Source: Straminergon stramineum (taxonomy: Eukaryota > Streptophyta > Bryopsida > Hypnales > Calliergonaceae). From it: 64,000 nucleotides of DNA. The DNA is taken from positions 38,785,218 through 38,849,217 of the forward strand of contig OY987263.1 in assembly GCA_963920665.1 (NCBI GenBank), written 5' to 3'. Under the pieces are notes generated by a model. It saw only the letters and a list, made by a program, of their open reading frames with translations. It was not told the origin of the DNA and did not search any database. Below are positions 35,545-49,927 of the stretch, piece after piece. Position numbers and translations under genes: made by a program. The first letter of the stretch is position 1; each line of letters opens with the position of its first letter.

Positions 35545-36290
35545 GCGGCTAAAACAATTGCAATTTGACTTGGCAAACTAGTACATAATCTCTCATATTG
35601 CTATGTAGTGATGGCTCAAAAATTCTCTTCCACGCTCTTGTAATTGTAGAAGACAAGTAGAAGTTGGGTAGGAAATTAAACGATGTTTGAGAATTGCCCA
35701 AATATTTTCAATGGGATTGAGGTTTGGAAATTGGGTTGGCTACTCTAAAATATTAAAAAAAAAATTGTTTTATGCATAGGAGATTATCATGCTAGAAAAT
35801 GATTTCATCAAAATTGAACTACCCTAATTTCTTCACACTCAAGTACAAGTCTCCATGTAAGAGTGAAATATAGTCCTTAACTAGCAATTATACACCCTTC
35901 TACTTGTAAATCATCTAGACTTCTTGCTATCATACAACTCTTTAGCATCATAGACCCTCCACCATGCTTCACTGTATGCTTCAACACAAACACCATGTCC
36001 TTCCATCTGCATTAAAACAATTTATCTTTGTCTCTAAATACTACTCTCTTCCAATCCTCTATTGTTTAATCTTTGTAAAATTTTTTTGTGACAAACAAGA
36101 CTTAGGCACCTTCTCACAAGCCCTCAATCTAACATCTCTCAAAGCATATAACAATGTGTTATCACAAAATCCTACTTCCCTATCCACTTGCAATACTTTT
36201 GTTATCTCTACTACCATTTCTAGCCCTTTAACAATGACCAAGTGCATTGCACATTATTTCTCTAAAGTGGTAAGACTCTCTTGACAACCT
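35545..36290 (-). pseudogene. Tc1/mariner transposase, decayed
   Basis: Reading the minus strand from about 36250 down to 35600 in shifting frames gives, in the right order, pieces typical of Tc1-like transposases: ALRDVRLRACEKV and LSQKN near the start; EDWKRVVFRDK (first catalytic Asp region); TVKHGGGSMML; KDYISLL; HDNLLCIKQ (second catalytic Asp, usually QDNAPCH); and FPNLNPIENIWAILKHRL (third acidic residue, usually SPDLNPIENLW). It is broken by in-frame stops, including TAG where the WPxQSP tryptophan is expected and TAG just before HDN, and by at least two frameshifts. One frameshift is at a run of ten T with a small deletion. Terminal repeats were not located. Confidence 0.85.
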
Positions 36291-37389
36291 CGTTTGGCAA
36301 TTCAAAACTACTTCAATATTTTTTTCTCATTGTACTTTTCTAAGAAACCAAGAGACTTTGTGACCACTCTTGTATTGTTACCTTTCATCAAAAGAAAGAC
36401 ATCTATTTTTTTCTTTCTTGAAGTTGGCTTCACTCTAACCAATCCTCCTTCCCAAACTACAAAGTATATTAGAGTTAATTGTAAAATGTGAGCATTGCAA
36501 GACCAAGAGCCAAAGTTTGGAAAAAACATAGGACAAAACTCCTTGGAGCACCAAAACTCAAGATTGATTGAATTTGATGTTATGATTCTTTTGTACCATT
36601 CTTAGTTAAACCTTCCTCAAACACCCATTCATAAACACATGACAAATTTCACAATTAACTCTATTGCCAATCCTACTTCTCAGACTAAAAGGTATACCTT
36701 GCAAGAGAGATTGAACAAAAGAGACCACAAAAAATTTCACCAAAAAATGCAAATTCTCTTGTTTTTCACTCATATAAAGTTGCTTGAAACCTTGTCTCAA
36801 AAGCTTTGAGTTAACAAAGGTACATGTACATCTATAAGTCTCACTCAAAATCTAGATATTATTTCAGCAAAGTTGCCAAGTGGTATGAGTAAACAGTGCA
36901 TTAGGCATTGTGCAAGATTCTTTTTTCCTTGGGAACTGACTACCTCTTCGCCATCTGTCTTTCAAAGAAAATTCACTGCAAAATGATTCAAAGTTTCCAA
37001 CTTTCTTGAAATTGACAATCAGCTGGTAAATAGACTGTTCTTCAACCCTCTAATTTAGGTCTGCAGTGACTATCCCTGTGAATAAACCCCAGAGACAATA
37101 CTTCTACCTAAGTCACTTGAAAACCAACAGTCTTTCTCTCTCTCAAATGTGAAATTCTACACATCTGTACAAAAAATAATGAGCTTGCAAACACACTCTG
37201 CTCCAGCAAAAGAATTAATATTACTACCTATGAACTAACCATCGTTAGTAGTTTACATAAGATCCAACATACACCTATTACTCAGTAAGAATAAGCACCT
37301 ATTCCTAACTAGCCACATACTTCAGATACTTATAGAAAACTGCATTTTATCACCTGCTACTACTTCTCAGCGACATTCTGTTCCATGAA

Positions 37390-40300
37390 TTATTGAATAT
37401 CAGCCTTTTTGAATGTCGAAGCAGCTCCAAACTTCCGATTGATCTCTGAATAGTCGGAATCTGAGGACGAGGAAGACGAGGATGACGATCTTTTGGGACC
37501 TGTGGCCATCTCATCCTCATGGCCAATTCCGTTGTTATCGTTCACTCCAACTTCTTCGCCAGGTTTGATTGTAGGAGCATAAGAGTCAGACTTGGCAATG
37601 CTTTTCCTTGTGGCTAACACCAGCGACTGACCCAGTTGCGAAATTTCCAGCACGGTTGGCTTCTGTGAATCGGGCAAGGGCTGCATCCATGGCTCGCCGT
37701 CCATCCGCATGAACGTATGGTCATTCTCCTTCTTTGGGTGAAACTCAATTCTTAGTCTGTGCGTCTGTCAGCCACAGGGTGATTTCAATCAATGAAGTAA
37801 TTTCAATCACTTGTTTTAGTCCGAGTAAACATCAGCACATGGTTCATAGTATTAGACTAGATTAATCTTGTAAGGAATTGGAAAAGCACGTATTTGCAAT
37901 GTGCTTTCGCACACGTACTTTTGGAAACCACATGAAAAAACTGAAAAACTATGACTTTTCAAAGTTTTGACTAGAGAAGTATTTATAGAGTTTTCATATT
38001 CAGATAGGGTACATGCTTGAAATTGAATTCTACTAATAATCCAAGAACCCTAAGGATCGCCTTTGGATAAGGGAAGCAATTAGGTGTTCATATGTTTCAA
38101 TGATGTTGGCTCTATTCAGGTACGCAAGTTTCTAGTATGCGAGAATTTTTGAACACAATCACTTGCTATTTTCAGAAGAGTGTCATTGCCAATACTACTA
38201 GGCGTAGGTTGTAATCAATAATAAGAACCAACGTATAGCAGAGCATCATAGCCTGTAACACAACTAACCTGTGCCAGGCGAACTCCATGCCCATTAGGGG
38301 CGAAGAGGGCAGCTCCCTGCCAAGCGTCCCTGAAGCCAACAACCTCCAGAAGTCCATCATCCACGAATGGTGCCGTCAACCCCATCTGTAAACAAAGGCT
38401 TTCATTGTCAACAAGTGATCACAATCTGTGGAACAAATGTAAGGAGGTCAAAGAGAAGGATTTTTCACCCTAAGCTACAGCAGTCATCAATTTAGGGTAC
38501 AGAAGCAGAACGTTGTGCATGCAAACATGGAACTTCAAATACTAATGTTTGGCAATTTTAACATCAAAAGAGGGAAACTGTCTATCCAAGATCTCAAGGA
38601 GGGAGTTTAGTTCAAGTGGTCCCTAACACATCACTGGCAGGGTTACTATTTTCATAAGTGGAAAAGGAAAACTGCTTGAACTGGTTAATAATGTAATGCT
38701 TGTGTGGTTCCAACGTTCTCAGTATAATCTACACTAAAACTTCAACAAAAAGGCGAAATTCGGTTTCAGTTATAAAAACACTTACTTCCTTGGATTTCTT
38801 ATCACTTGGTGTGCCCCAAGGATTGAGACCTCCAGAGAAACTGGGAAGGTTCAGTACCACAATGGATCGAATGCTGCATCACGTAATCTTCGTTAGTATA
38901 AACTACCCTGGTAGACAGCATGGAGGAAATCTACGAGGATGACCATGATTACAGGATTAATATTTAACCTCTTGTGTCCAATGAGAAATCAAAGTGAAAA
39001 CCAACTGGAAAAAATATGATAGTTGGCACACAAGGAATTGCTGAATACCTTCTAGATATCTCCAATTCCTGCCATGCTTCACCTTTCCTCGCAATTTTTA
39101 TTTTTGCCAGTTGATTAATATTTCTGCATCAGAACACACTTCAGTAATTAGTCCTAAGCTCTAATCTTACATCTTCCTCAACAGAAGAATATTTATGTAC
39201 TCCATACAAAGCACTGCAATGTGTACCCGTACGTACCTCGAGTTGTAATGGATGCAGGGTACACAGAACCAGCCTTGCATACACGTAAGCTTTGCATATT
39301 GAGACTGCAGTGTGAAAAGAATGATCAGAAAATCTAGCCAAGTTCTGCACTGTGCTAAATCTGAAGAGAGTTAAATGAAATCTGAAAAAGCATGTATGCG
39401 CTTGTCGTCGTCAGGGAAAAAAGGGGGCAAAGAAATATATAGCACACCTGATTTGTAAACTGATTTTTAAATTTCTCTGGATGGTTTTGTCTTTCAGAAT
39501 GGAATGCATATGCTACTTGAGCATCCATGCCTACCACACGGAAATCCACAACTTGATTAGTACTAAATTGGCGAAATAAGAAAAATTCGACATTTTGCAG
39601 CTTCAAACAATTAGAAGATTAGAAAAAGTTGTCAACAAGAAGCAACAGAGAAATTACTAACCAATGCTAAAATAGTTCCAGAATCCTCCCCGAAAGGTGA
39701 TACGCCCGTCCTGCAAAGTGAGAAATTTGAAACATCAATATCCTTTTCACACATTATCTCAACATACCCCAAAGACCAGAGTTCAACAGCTGATTCCTTA
39801 GTCTTCTTACATTCACAAATGGCAAGCAAAAAGATGAAGACCTACTTCTTGTGAATGCTTTAAAATTTAGTTATCCTCTAAATAACCAACTCAACCCATC
39901 ATATTGACAAAAATATAATTCAGATAAGATAACTTTACCCAATACCAACCCTTGACCCAATACCACCCAAATGTAGGGTCTTCATTGATTCTAAAGTGGC
40001 AAGGGTCGGTAATGGGTTTGTCTACCTTAAGGCAACATTTAGTGAAAACATTGCATAGGTCAAAAAATAAATAAAATTGAACAAAAAAATAGTCCACATA
40101 ATAAAACCTACTAAAAAATCAAGAGGCCCAATTTCGACCTCTTGGTTCATTAGGGATTTTTCATGAGACTATTTAAGCATAGCCTTCGTCTTATTTGCTC
40201 TCACAGGCCACGATGACAAGCACTAAATAAAATTGACAATCATGGACATTTACCTGATGTTCAGTGGAATCCACAATCCGTTTAAACGAGTGTAGCGAGT

Positions 40301-42480
40301 GCGGCACTTTCACAGGTTCCAAAGAATCACTCTTTCCGTCAACAGCCATCTTCATTGTGACATGCCAACTGCAATCAACCAAGCACTTTCAAATGTATTC
40401 TCACAACTAAGAACCACTGCAATATATTCAAGTTCGCTACCTGTTGCTAAACATTGACAAATCATTGGACTCCCCCATGAAGACAATTCCAATTGGAACA
40501 GCCCCCGGTGGAAGCTAACAGAAGTGGATCATTCTAGTGGATAAGATATCGTAAAATATCGTAAATCAAAAGGATGAAAAAACAAAGGTTTTGTGACAGA
40601 CAGGACGGTAACAAAGTTTGTTTAATATCTTGGACGCTGTAGTCTTATTACAGTGCAGAAAACCTCAGGGGCTTTCATAGAGCTTAAACTATATCAAGAG
40701 CAAATGCAGCGAGTTCTAATGGCATGCCCACTGAGGCAGACAAGTCACATAAAATGTTGTAAGAAACGACACAGTACCTGTCAACACGCAAGGGATAAGC
40801 ACGAGTCACCTCTCTCAAGAACTTCTTTACCGCTCTCTGATCAGTGCCGGGGTTCTTCTTGCCCTGCAACCAGAAATGGATAGAAAATGTAAGATTGTGC
40901 ACAATATTGCAGAAGCGTGAGATGTACTATACACGGAGGTCTCTGTGTGATCATTGGCTGTAGAGGGAGAGATTCAACAGACGAGGTCTGGGAAAAAAAA
41001 ATCTTTAGGACGTTGACTAAAACTTTGGAACAATCTGATATAACAAAAAAACTTGTTGTTAGCTTTATTTTTTATGTTTTATGTTGGAAAGTACTAGAAA
41101 CTCACCCAACCAAAGGAATAAGGTAAATTGTTCCCTGTTCCAAGAGGCATGGTTGCAATCGGTGGAGGATGTTCCAGCTTCATATCACCCATTACCCCGA
41201 GCAACCAGCCGGCTGTGCCATCTCCTCCTGCCACCTGACAATTCCACGAGACTTGAGGAAGGACATTTCAAACTTCACAAAGAAGATTTCCAATTTAAGC
41301 TATACATCATCACTCCAATCCCGCATCGTTTCAAGTCTCCCTGGAGATTGCACAATTCGAGCCAACAAGCTTCAAATTTGAGCCAACATCAAGAATCCAC
41401 TAAACTTATTGATGCATTTGAGGGATTAGGCACCCAATCCACCTCATAGAAGTAGCTTGAACCTAAGTATCTCAACTACTTCTAGCATGTCATATAGGAG
41501 CCACGTAAACGCTACCTCTTGATGATACTCGGACCAATGTAAAGTCAGATTGAATAAACCATGTGAAAAAATTATAAAATAATTCCTAGAATCAAAGGTA
41601 TGGGATTCTTTGATACCTCCTGTGCCATCTAAAAAGGCCCAAATACTCACACACAGAGATGATTCGGGAAAAAGGGAAGCTTACAATTATGCGCATGTGC
41701 GTCCGAACGTGTGTGGCAAACGCGTCCCCATCCTCCTTCAATCTCTCAAGATGCCCAAGTAGGTGGTTCAAGACTTCCTCTGGCTTCTCATCCGCCAAAT
41801 CAAAAACCTGCCAAAGATATGAATCGAGTCAGTAGAATGAGCGTTTTCTGTCATTTTCTCTGGGGTTGTAGCTACCAAATCCGGCAAATTTTGTATAAAA
41901 ATTTCGTAAGATTGGTAGGTCAAAACAATCTTTGACGATTTAAAGCAACACTTCATTGAGACCTGGCTGTATAATAGCATTTTCCCCTTTAAACATCCTG
42001 GATTCATATGTACAAACTTCTCACAATCTGGCCCAAAAGAGGATGACTGAGTAGAGGCTTTCATCTGGATTAAATCTGAGTTGTGCATATCAAAGCTCTC
42101 TCGTACAAGAAAACCTTTACCATGATCTTATGGAAGTTAAGGGTAAGATGCTGCACTACTTGTGCTACCCTGAAGAAACATAAGGAAACAATAGCTTTGC
42201 GACAACACCAAGAAGAAAAGCAAGGGTTCAATGAGATCCGGTTCCCAACCTGCTTGGGGTTTAGAATTATCCGAAAGGACTGGATAATGGCGCCACCCAG
42301 CTGCCCTCCACTTTTCGAGTTCACAAAGACGACGATCGGCGTCTCTGGCGGGGTGGACGTGTCGAAATCGCCAGGAGCACTCTGACGGTCCAAAATGTAG
42401 TCCGGGATGCGCATCATTTCATATTTCCTCGAGCTGCCGTTAGCTCGATCACGACGCTTCTCTTCTTTGAGATCCCCCAT
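37390..42480 (-). CDS. Diacylglycerol kinase, plant C1-less type
   Basis: The enzyme phosphorylates diacylglycerol to phosphatidic acid with ATP. Twelve exons were deduced: 42480-42250, 41807-41685, 41234-41106, 40863-40778, 40368-40254, 39710-39662, 39530-39448, 39304-39237, 39123-39049, 38873-38786, 38385-38269, 37764-37390. They total 1539 nt and encode 512 residues, similar to Arabidopsis DGK3/DGK7 (about 490). Visible motifs: [16 protein letters not shown] at the start of the catalytic domain, ATP-binding GGDGT near 121-125, [60 protein letters not shown] and FMRMDGEPW near 407-414. There are no C1 domains or EF hands, which fits plant cluster II (or III) kinases; the exact paralogue is not assigned. 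A serine-rich tail, [14 protein letters not shown], ends the protein. A neighbouring phospholipase of the SGR2 family lies on the same strand. Confidence 0.94.
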
Positions 42481-44400
42481 CTCGTCTCAAACCTCAGACC
42501 GGATATTGTTTCACACTTACGCTTGAGAGTCAACTACAGTGCTGCAAAAATCCAAAAAATAAGAAGTTCAGCAAGATGGACACGAGAAAGTACAAGCATT
42601 CGACAAGAGCAGCTGGAAAGACCGAATTACGAGAGAAAATACGTAACCACCTACTGTAAGAAAAAGTTTGAAGCGCGCACAACTTCGCAATGGTTAATAA
42701 ACTTGGGAAAACAGCACGCATATAGAAGGAGCACTTGCAAACAGAGACAGCGCAAGTGGAGACTGAGAACAGGAAAAAACAGGAAGCTTGACACAAGTAA
42801 GACCAAGGGTCGGTGACATCGCGTCATATAGTCGGCAACACTAAAGAATGGCGGGTACATACAGAGAGGACCGCAGAAACTTCACGATCGCGTACAATTT
42901 TCGAACGAGAGTCAAACATTCACAACAACCGAGCGGGGAAAACCAGAGCTCACATCCGAAACAAGAAACACAATCTTGGTCGAGATCAAGACGAGGATCC
43001 TTTGACCAACAGAGGCGCAAACAAACACTCCGGTTGTACCGATATCAGCTGAGCTTCCCCGCGCCAGAGAATCCACTTAACTTCGGAATCCACTAATGTC
43101 CCCAAGACTGTACTAGTGTACTTCTTATAAGACTGTGAAGAACTTCAACTGCGTGGCAGAAAACCACCGGTGCTCAAAGTTCCACTCCCACTCCAACTGC
43201 CACACATAACATGCTTCGGACACGTTGCGACCTACCCCAAACCCCACCGAAACGCTGCTTCCACAAAGGCCTCCACACAGTCTTCCGCAACCCCTTCCGC
43301 AAAGGCTTCCCCGTCCGTCCGCACACTACTGCTACGAACTGCTACGAGAATCCCGAACCCCCCCCCCCCCTTCCAAAAAAAGAAAAACTTATAAAAATCA
43401 AGTCGCAACCTAACTCAAACTCACCAGCTTCAAAGCAACCAGCCTCCTCGACTGATCAAACCTCGCGATTGACCAAACCTTGCTTCTACCGGAAAGAAGA
43501 AAAACAGAGGGTTCCCCCAAACGCACAAATTCGATGTTTGTGTCCCGAAATTGCAAGGACCCAAGGAGCGAATTAGTAGCAAATCTCTCGCCCCCCGAGA
43601 ATTGAGCTCCGATGTAGGCAACAGACCGATAGCTGCTGATGGCGGGCGGGCGTGTAGGATTTTTGTAACAGATGCAGCTTGGGGAGCCTTTTTCTAACTT
43701 ACTGAAAGTCGTGAGGGAGAGGAATCTTGTGGGGCCTAGAGGAAGATTACTGCAGCCATGTGTCAGTTTCACAGCTTGCGCGTTGGGGTGGGAACAATCA
43801 ACCCTGCTCTGCTACCTTTAGCTGGGTCTCACAAGTCCTTCGGATTCCGTCGACTTGGGATCCTTTGGATGCTTTCCGTTAAGTCCAAAATCCGCTAAAA
43901 TTATTGATTCCGCAGTATAACTGCAAGTATAACTGCAACTGGACTGGAAAGGGCTTTCAGGATTCCTCCAGCGAGGTTGGTCCCCGCACGCGCTGTAAGC
44001 TCGCAGCAACCAGTAAGGAAAGCGAGCGGGGGTCTGGGCCTCTGGGAGACTTCTGGAAAACGAGGACAGTGTGGAGTCTGCAGAGTGCAGACTTGGTGAG
44101 CCTTTAAGCTGCCCTACCGGTCGCGCCGTCCAACGCACGGTCGTACGCATGACTACCGGTCTTTGCTCGGTTTGGGTGGTTCCTTCTATGGATCTTCGAG
44201 GAATCTCGTTAATATTTGCTAATATGGCGCCGGTAATAGGTGCTGTACCTGGTCCGACGTGGATATGGCGGCAGGCACATCAGAATATGCGTAAAAATCA
44301 AATTGAACACCACTTGCTGACCAGGACCAGCGCTTTTTAAAAAACAAATAGTAATCCAAAATAAGGTGGGCACCAGCCCCTTTTATTTTTATTTTTTTGA
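42481..44400. other. Upstream region of the diacylglycerol kinase
   Basis: This is mixed-composition sequence with an 11-C run near 43360-43371 and a short repeat, GTATAACTGCAA, at 43915-43940. Part of it should be the kinase promoter and leader. No other gene is supported. Confidence 0.35.
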
Positions 44401-45576
44401 GAAAGTACTAGTATGGCAATCACTTAAAATTTAGTGAGGCATTGGATTTCTATATTCATTTATCTTTTGAACCTAAAAACACTTTTCAACCATACATCAA
44501 GAAAAAGCCCCCCATTGCAACAATACTAATGCAATGGGGGGTTAGTATTCTTGCACTTTTTCATCCAAATTTTCCAACTTCATCCACAATTTTAATGGAA
44601 ATGAAAAATTTATGGCAAAAAAAGATTACTTTTCTATGGTGAAAAGTAAACATTCTTTTTTAAATGGTGCAATTTGGCCCCATGGTGCTAAGAAAAAGGT
44701 TGGACACTCTAGGCACATCCCAAAATGCCACTTGTTGCTAGTGTGTCTAGATATTATAGATAGGATGGTCAAATTTTCATATTTTTGTGTTGGCAAGTGA
44801 AAAGAGGATCCAACACAATAAAGAGTGCAGCATTTGGGTATCGTCTACAAAAGTTATAAAGGGTCAAAGTTTTTTTGGTAGAGGTTCAAAAATCATTTCT
44901 TCCACATAGATATATTGATTTGGGGAATGTACACAGAGGAATGATGGTGGTTTTGGGTCAATGGCACATTTAGGAGGGCCTACCTTTTGTGGAATGTCTC
45001 AAAATTTTGCCATAAAACAAAAACGCTACCATCTAGGATTGGACAAATGGTAAGTGAATTATACTACCTACCATAGTTGTAGGATAGGGTTGATAGAAAG
45101 AAACTACAAATAAGAATTTTAATAATAGAATAAATGCCAAAATTCTAGGGAAATTATTTTTATAAAAAAATGTATGGTGACAACAAGAATATTGATAAAA
45201 AATACTTTTTTTAACATTTATTGAACCTTATTTTCCAACAGAAATAAATATTCAACAGAGAGGTGTTAACCCAGTCCTACACCTACGGTACTCCTAAAAT
45301 TGCCTTGAAAAGGATTTGATAAAAGGAATTTGAACAATCTGGGGATGCTTTATCTAACTTGCATCTTCCATAAAATCACTAATGTAGTGAAGGTACAAAA
45401 GGCATAGTATTCCAAAATAGAAATGTTGGATTTGAGTATTGTAAACCACCATATTAGTTCACTATTTAAAAATCCAAAAACATAAACATTAGCCCTAAAT
45501 TTATAAGTCTAGAAGTGTTAGTACTCCAGATTAAGCCACAACCATCAATTAAGGTAGGAGGCTCGAAATCCGCACA

Positions 45577-45689
45577 GGCTCTAAAACCGCACACCTCCTC
45601 AAATGTACATTGTGTGTACATAGAATTTTTTCATCTTTATAGAGATGTACCAACAGTGTACATTTGAGGAGGTGTATGGTTTTAGAGCC
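45577..45689. repeat. Short perfect-arm hairpin
   Basis: GGCTCTAAAACCGCACACCT followed by CCTCAAATGTACA pairs with TGTACATTTGAGG and AGGTGTATGGTTTTAGAGCC. The arms are about 32 bp with few mismatches around a roughly 50-bp loop. Inside the loop, GTACAT repeats allow further pairing. Confidence 0.7.
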
Positions 45690-48600
45690 CTATGCCATTT
45701 CAACTTCAAAAATTCATAACTAATTCTACAAAGCTCCAAAAAAAATGCAATGACTTGGGTTAGATGTCAATTCTTCTTGTCTTTCAAGAAAAATTTACTG
45801 AAAAATATTTCAATAAGTTTCACCTCCCCAAAATTGAGTTTCAGCTCTTAGATGGGCACTTTATGGACCTCCTACCTTAGGGAGTTTTTCACCCTAAATA
45901 GCAGTGGAAACTTCAAGAGGTTAGGACAAGATGCTAGAAAATACAATTAGGAAAAAATTAGGAAAATTCTAGGGAAATAATGGGGATTTAAAACTAAGAA
46001 GATGTTAAGCAAGATTTGGTAGAGTAACCAAATTAGGCTAATGGTAAAATGATGACAAAATGCAAACCAAAAATGCAAAACCAAAAATGCAAAAAAAGAA
46101 AATGTAAACAAAAAACTTAGAGTATAAAATGAAACTAGAAGTAAATTAAAAACTACAAAAATCATAAATAATAAAAAACAAAAATAAAAATAAAAAGTCT
46201 GTTAAGCTAAAACTATGACTAAAACACAAGTATAGTGAGTAAAAACTCTAATAGTGCTAGAAACACTAAAATAGGAGATTTTCAGTAATTTAGAGTGTTT
46301 TGTAGTAATTTAGGATGTTTTGCACAAAATTAGCTTAGTTTACACTAAACTAGCATATTTACAGTAGCATAGAGCGATTTGCACTAATTTGGCGCATTTT
46401 GCACCAAATTAGTGGATTTACAATAAATTAGTGTAGGATGAAAGCAGTTCAAAAAATTAGTCCATTAGATTGTTTTCATATAGGAAAAATTAGGGTTTGA
46501 AGCCCTCTCTCTCTTTCAATTTTCTCTCAATTTTCTATGTATGTGTTCTGAAGGGAGTGTTGTGATTTGTGGGCATTTGGAGCATGAATTGCAAAAAGGT
46601 AGGGTAAGGTAAAATTAGGAACAATTTGTTGAGTAAGTTTCACCATTTTATGAAAGAAAATGGGTGAAAAATGAAGGATTTTGATATCAGATGGAAAAGT
46701 GCTTGAAAAGATGGGGAAAATTTGAGTTGAGATTTAACTACCAACTTTGACAACTGATTGCAAGAGTGTGAATAATTGGATGGAGCTAAAATTTGGAGGG
46801 GTGGAGTGCGATGATGTTAGCTTTCCGAAAACTATGGCTATAGCTTTTGGAGCCAGAATGAGGTCGAAACAACTGATCTAATGCTAGGAGGTCAACTGCT
46901 GCCACCAAGGAAGATTGTTGATTTTGATGAGAGCTTGCAGAAGACTAGAGGATTAAAATGAATTAAATTTTGGGGAAGATGAGGATGGGAAAGTTAGCTT
47001 TCTAGATTGATATGGCTTGCCAATTCAAAGAAAGGATGAAGACAGGGCGATTGAATTAATGCAAGGAGGTCTAGTGTCATAAGTTGCAATGTCTTTTGTC
47101 CTATTTTGCATTTTTTGTTGTTGTGGGCTAGCTAAATTTTAAGTGTAATAATAGTTACAAAATATTGGTATCTTTGCATATGTTTGTATGATGAATGAGG
47201 TGCAATGCATGTTGAGTTTAGGATGTTTGGGGTGATTGAGAGTGCATGAGGGAGTTTGTTTTTTAGGGTTTTAGGACAAGTGTAGAAACACCAACCAAAT
47301 TGGGTTAGAATCAAGGTTTGGGTAGGTGGATGATGAAATGAGTAAAGAAAAAATGCTAAATTGCCTACAATGAAGGTGTGAATGTTGTAGGATTAAATCC
47401 AAGGATTGAGAGAGGTACATGGCGTCAAAATGCATGGATTGAGCTAGGGTTTGGGTGGTTTTAGTGTGCTGAAATTAATTTCTAAGGCCCCAATTTGACC
47501 CATTCGGTGTCTTACTTGCCAATTGTGGATAGAGTTAGGCCTAGGAGATTGCCCTAACTTTTTGGAATAGGTGTTAGGGTCTTTTGAGGATTTTATGACT
47601 CACTTTTAGGATATTTAGGAGTGATGCCCTTTTTTCCACTTAGTCATTTAATTAAAAATTCATCTATAAAACATTGTTGGAGTCCATTGCTTGAGGGCAA
47701 TTTAGGTAGAGGTCATACACTCCCTATCGGCCAATTCTAGGGGGGTTCTTTGCCTTGTGGTGGAAAAGCCTCATAAGTATGATGCACATTATGAAATTAT
47801 CTAAATTCTTGTTGAATCTTGTTGGAAGTCAAAAAAGGTAGTCATGATTATCTTTCCATGTATTTTTTGGACAACATATGAAGTAAACATTGAATTTTCA
47901 AATACTTGTAATGTATCTAGAATCTGTATATGTAACTAAAAGAAAAATCCATTGTTTGTTGTGTGAATAAGTTTATGAGCATAGGTTGAAAATAATTCAT
48001 GTATCTAGAATAGACTTGATCTTCTACCTAACTTCGAATGACTATCACAAAATTTTTATCATATTTTAACTATATTTGAAGATCAAAATGTTTATTAAAT
48101 TTCCATAAATTGATTTATTGATTACTAAAATTTTAGTTTTGAAGGAAATTTCTTTTCAATCTTTCCTTTTTTCTAGAATCAAAATTTCAAAAATTAATAA
48201 GTAGAAGTTCCTAATAAAAACCTCTCATATATTGTTAAAAAAATCCTCATAAATGTAAGCAAGGGGGGGCATAGTTTTAGAACAACAATTTCAAGATCCT
48301 GAAATGTTTATTTTGGTTTAATTCATATTATTTATGTGCTAATTAAACATAGAATTTTGTTTGAAAGAATGACACATTATACTTCACATCCTTTTCGTGC
48401 TTTTATTTCATTGTTCTTAAAACATAAATCTGATAGTTCAAATTACTTTTTGTGGCATTTAAGTAAATATGGTCTTAGAGCATCTGCAATGCTCCATGCA
48501 ACAAACACAATATGAACACAATATGAGCACTGTGTTGGGAGAAGACTTTTTTCAAACGAAAATTGTACTCCAATGCAACCGTTATTGGGGCCTCTAATTC

Positions 48601-49927
48601 CACGGCCTCGGTATGTGACCATCTAAGACTAGTTAATTTGCAAAATGTGAAGGGCCTGGAAATTGTCCAAATAGTCAATACTGTCAACGCTTTTCAAGCA
48701 TTGGTGTGTGTGCTAATCAATTCAACCTTCCCTTGTTTCTATGAAAAGTCTGTTTTCAATGTAGATTCTTTTCCCTTGTAGGAAAGTCCATTTGACGTTT
48801 GGATTGTTGGCTTTGCATTGGGGCAATTTTTCCAAAGAAAGCATTGGCATTGTACAAGCCTCATGGTATGGCCCACCATTTGTCGTTACAAGGCTTGTAT
48901 GTTGAGTATGCATTGCACATGCTCTTAGTGTAGGTTCAACACGTGTTTCTTGAATAATTATTGTAATTGAAATATTCTACATTGAGATGCACAATGTATG
49001 GAGAGAATTTTAATTTTAATGTATACAAAAATGAAAATTCTATATAAATTCCAAAAAGATCAACAAATTCAAGAATAATGGGAATTGTATCAAAATCAAC
49101 CTAAGATCTATCATCAAAGTACTTAAAGTTTATTAAAAACGATTTGATTTGCTGGTCAATAGGTGCATTTTTCATTTCTATACTAATCTTGAAAGTCATC
49201 TATTGGTCACTCTTTGGCCTTTCAACCATTTCAAGGTTAAGTAGATGTAGATTTAAGATAAAAGAAAAGATTTCACAAATATATTTTAATTCCTTAAAGA
49301 ATTGCTAATAAGATTTAGGATTAAGATAGAAAGAAAGATATAATCATCAATAGTTCTAAAATGGAATTGAAACATGTCAATTCTAATTTACACTATATGA
49401 ACCAACATTTTCTTCAGAATGATAATTGTCAAGTAGTATTATTGTGTTGGGTTAACTTTGGAGGGAGCTCCTTGTATTGCTCCAAACTTATCAAACATAG
49501 CAATATGTAACTCCCCACCTTGCACCCCACTACTATGGACTTTTTTATTGGACAAAAAGTCAGGGTTGAATTGTATAAGAGACATATTAAAGGATTTGCA
49601 TACAATGACTATGGTTTTAGGCATGATTCCTTACATATTGGTTTAAAAAATTATTTACAATTAGATGTAGTTACCTTAGATAGAATTGATAACTAGAACA
49701 ATTAGAGGCTATAGTGAACAAAAAATTGCATCGCTACATGTCAACACCTAGTTAGTGAGCTTCAAATTACAACTATATTCCCATAGTCATTCAAAGTATT
49801 AAGGATTGCAAGCACGTGTAAGGTCAAATAGGATCTTTTATCCTTGCACAATGTAATTGCTTTCTAAGGTGGAAACACTTAAACCTATCCATATATTCTT
49901 TGGCGCACCTGTTCAAATTACTTCTAT
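45690..49927. other. AT-rich stretch without genes
   Basis: Nothing coding is recognisable. At 46270-46440 a degenerate tandem pattern recurs at about 25-40 bp intervals, with CACTAATTTGG, CACAAAATTAG and CACCAAATTAG variants. The remainder shows no structure I can support. Confidence 0.4.

Noticed and set aside
40421..40520. Possible additional exon in the diacylglycerol kinase intron
   Set aside because: Joining 40778 directly to 40368 gives the conserved VDSWHV segment and a total length divisible by three, so the extra exon is not needed.
42523..43576. Plus-strand frames of 60-120 codons upstream of the diacylglycerol kinase
   Set aside because: Overlapping frames in all phases with no domain; this is leader and promoter sequence.
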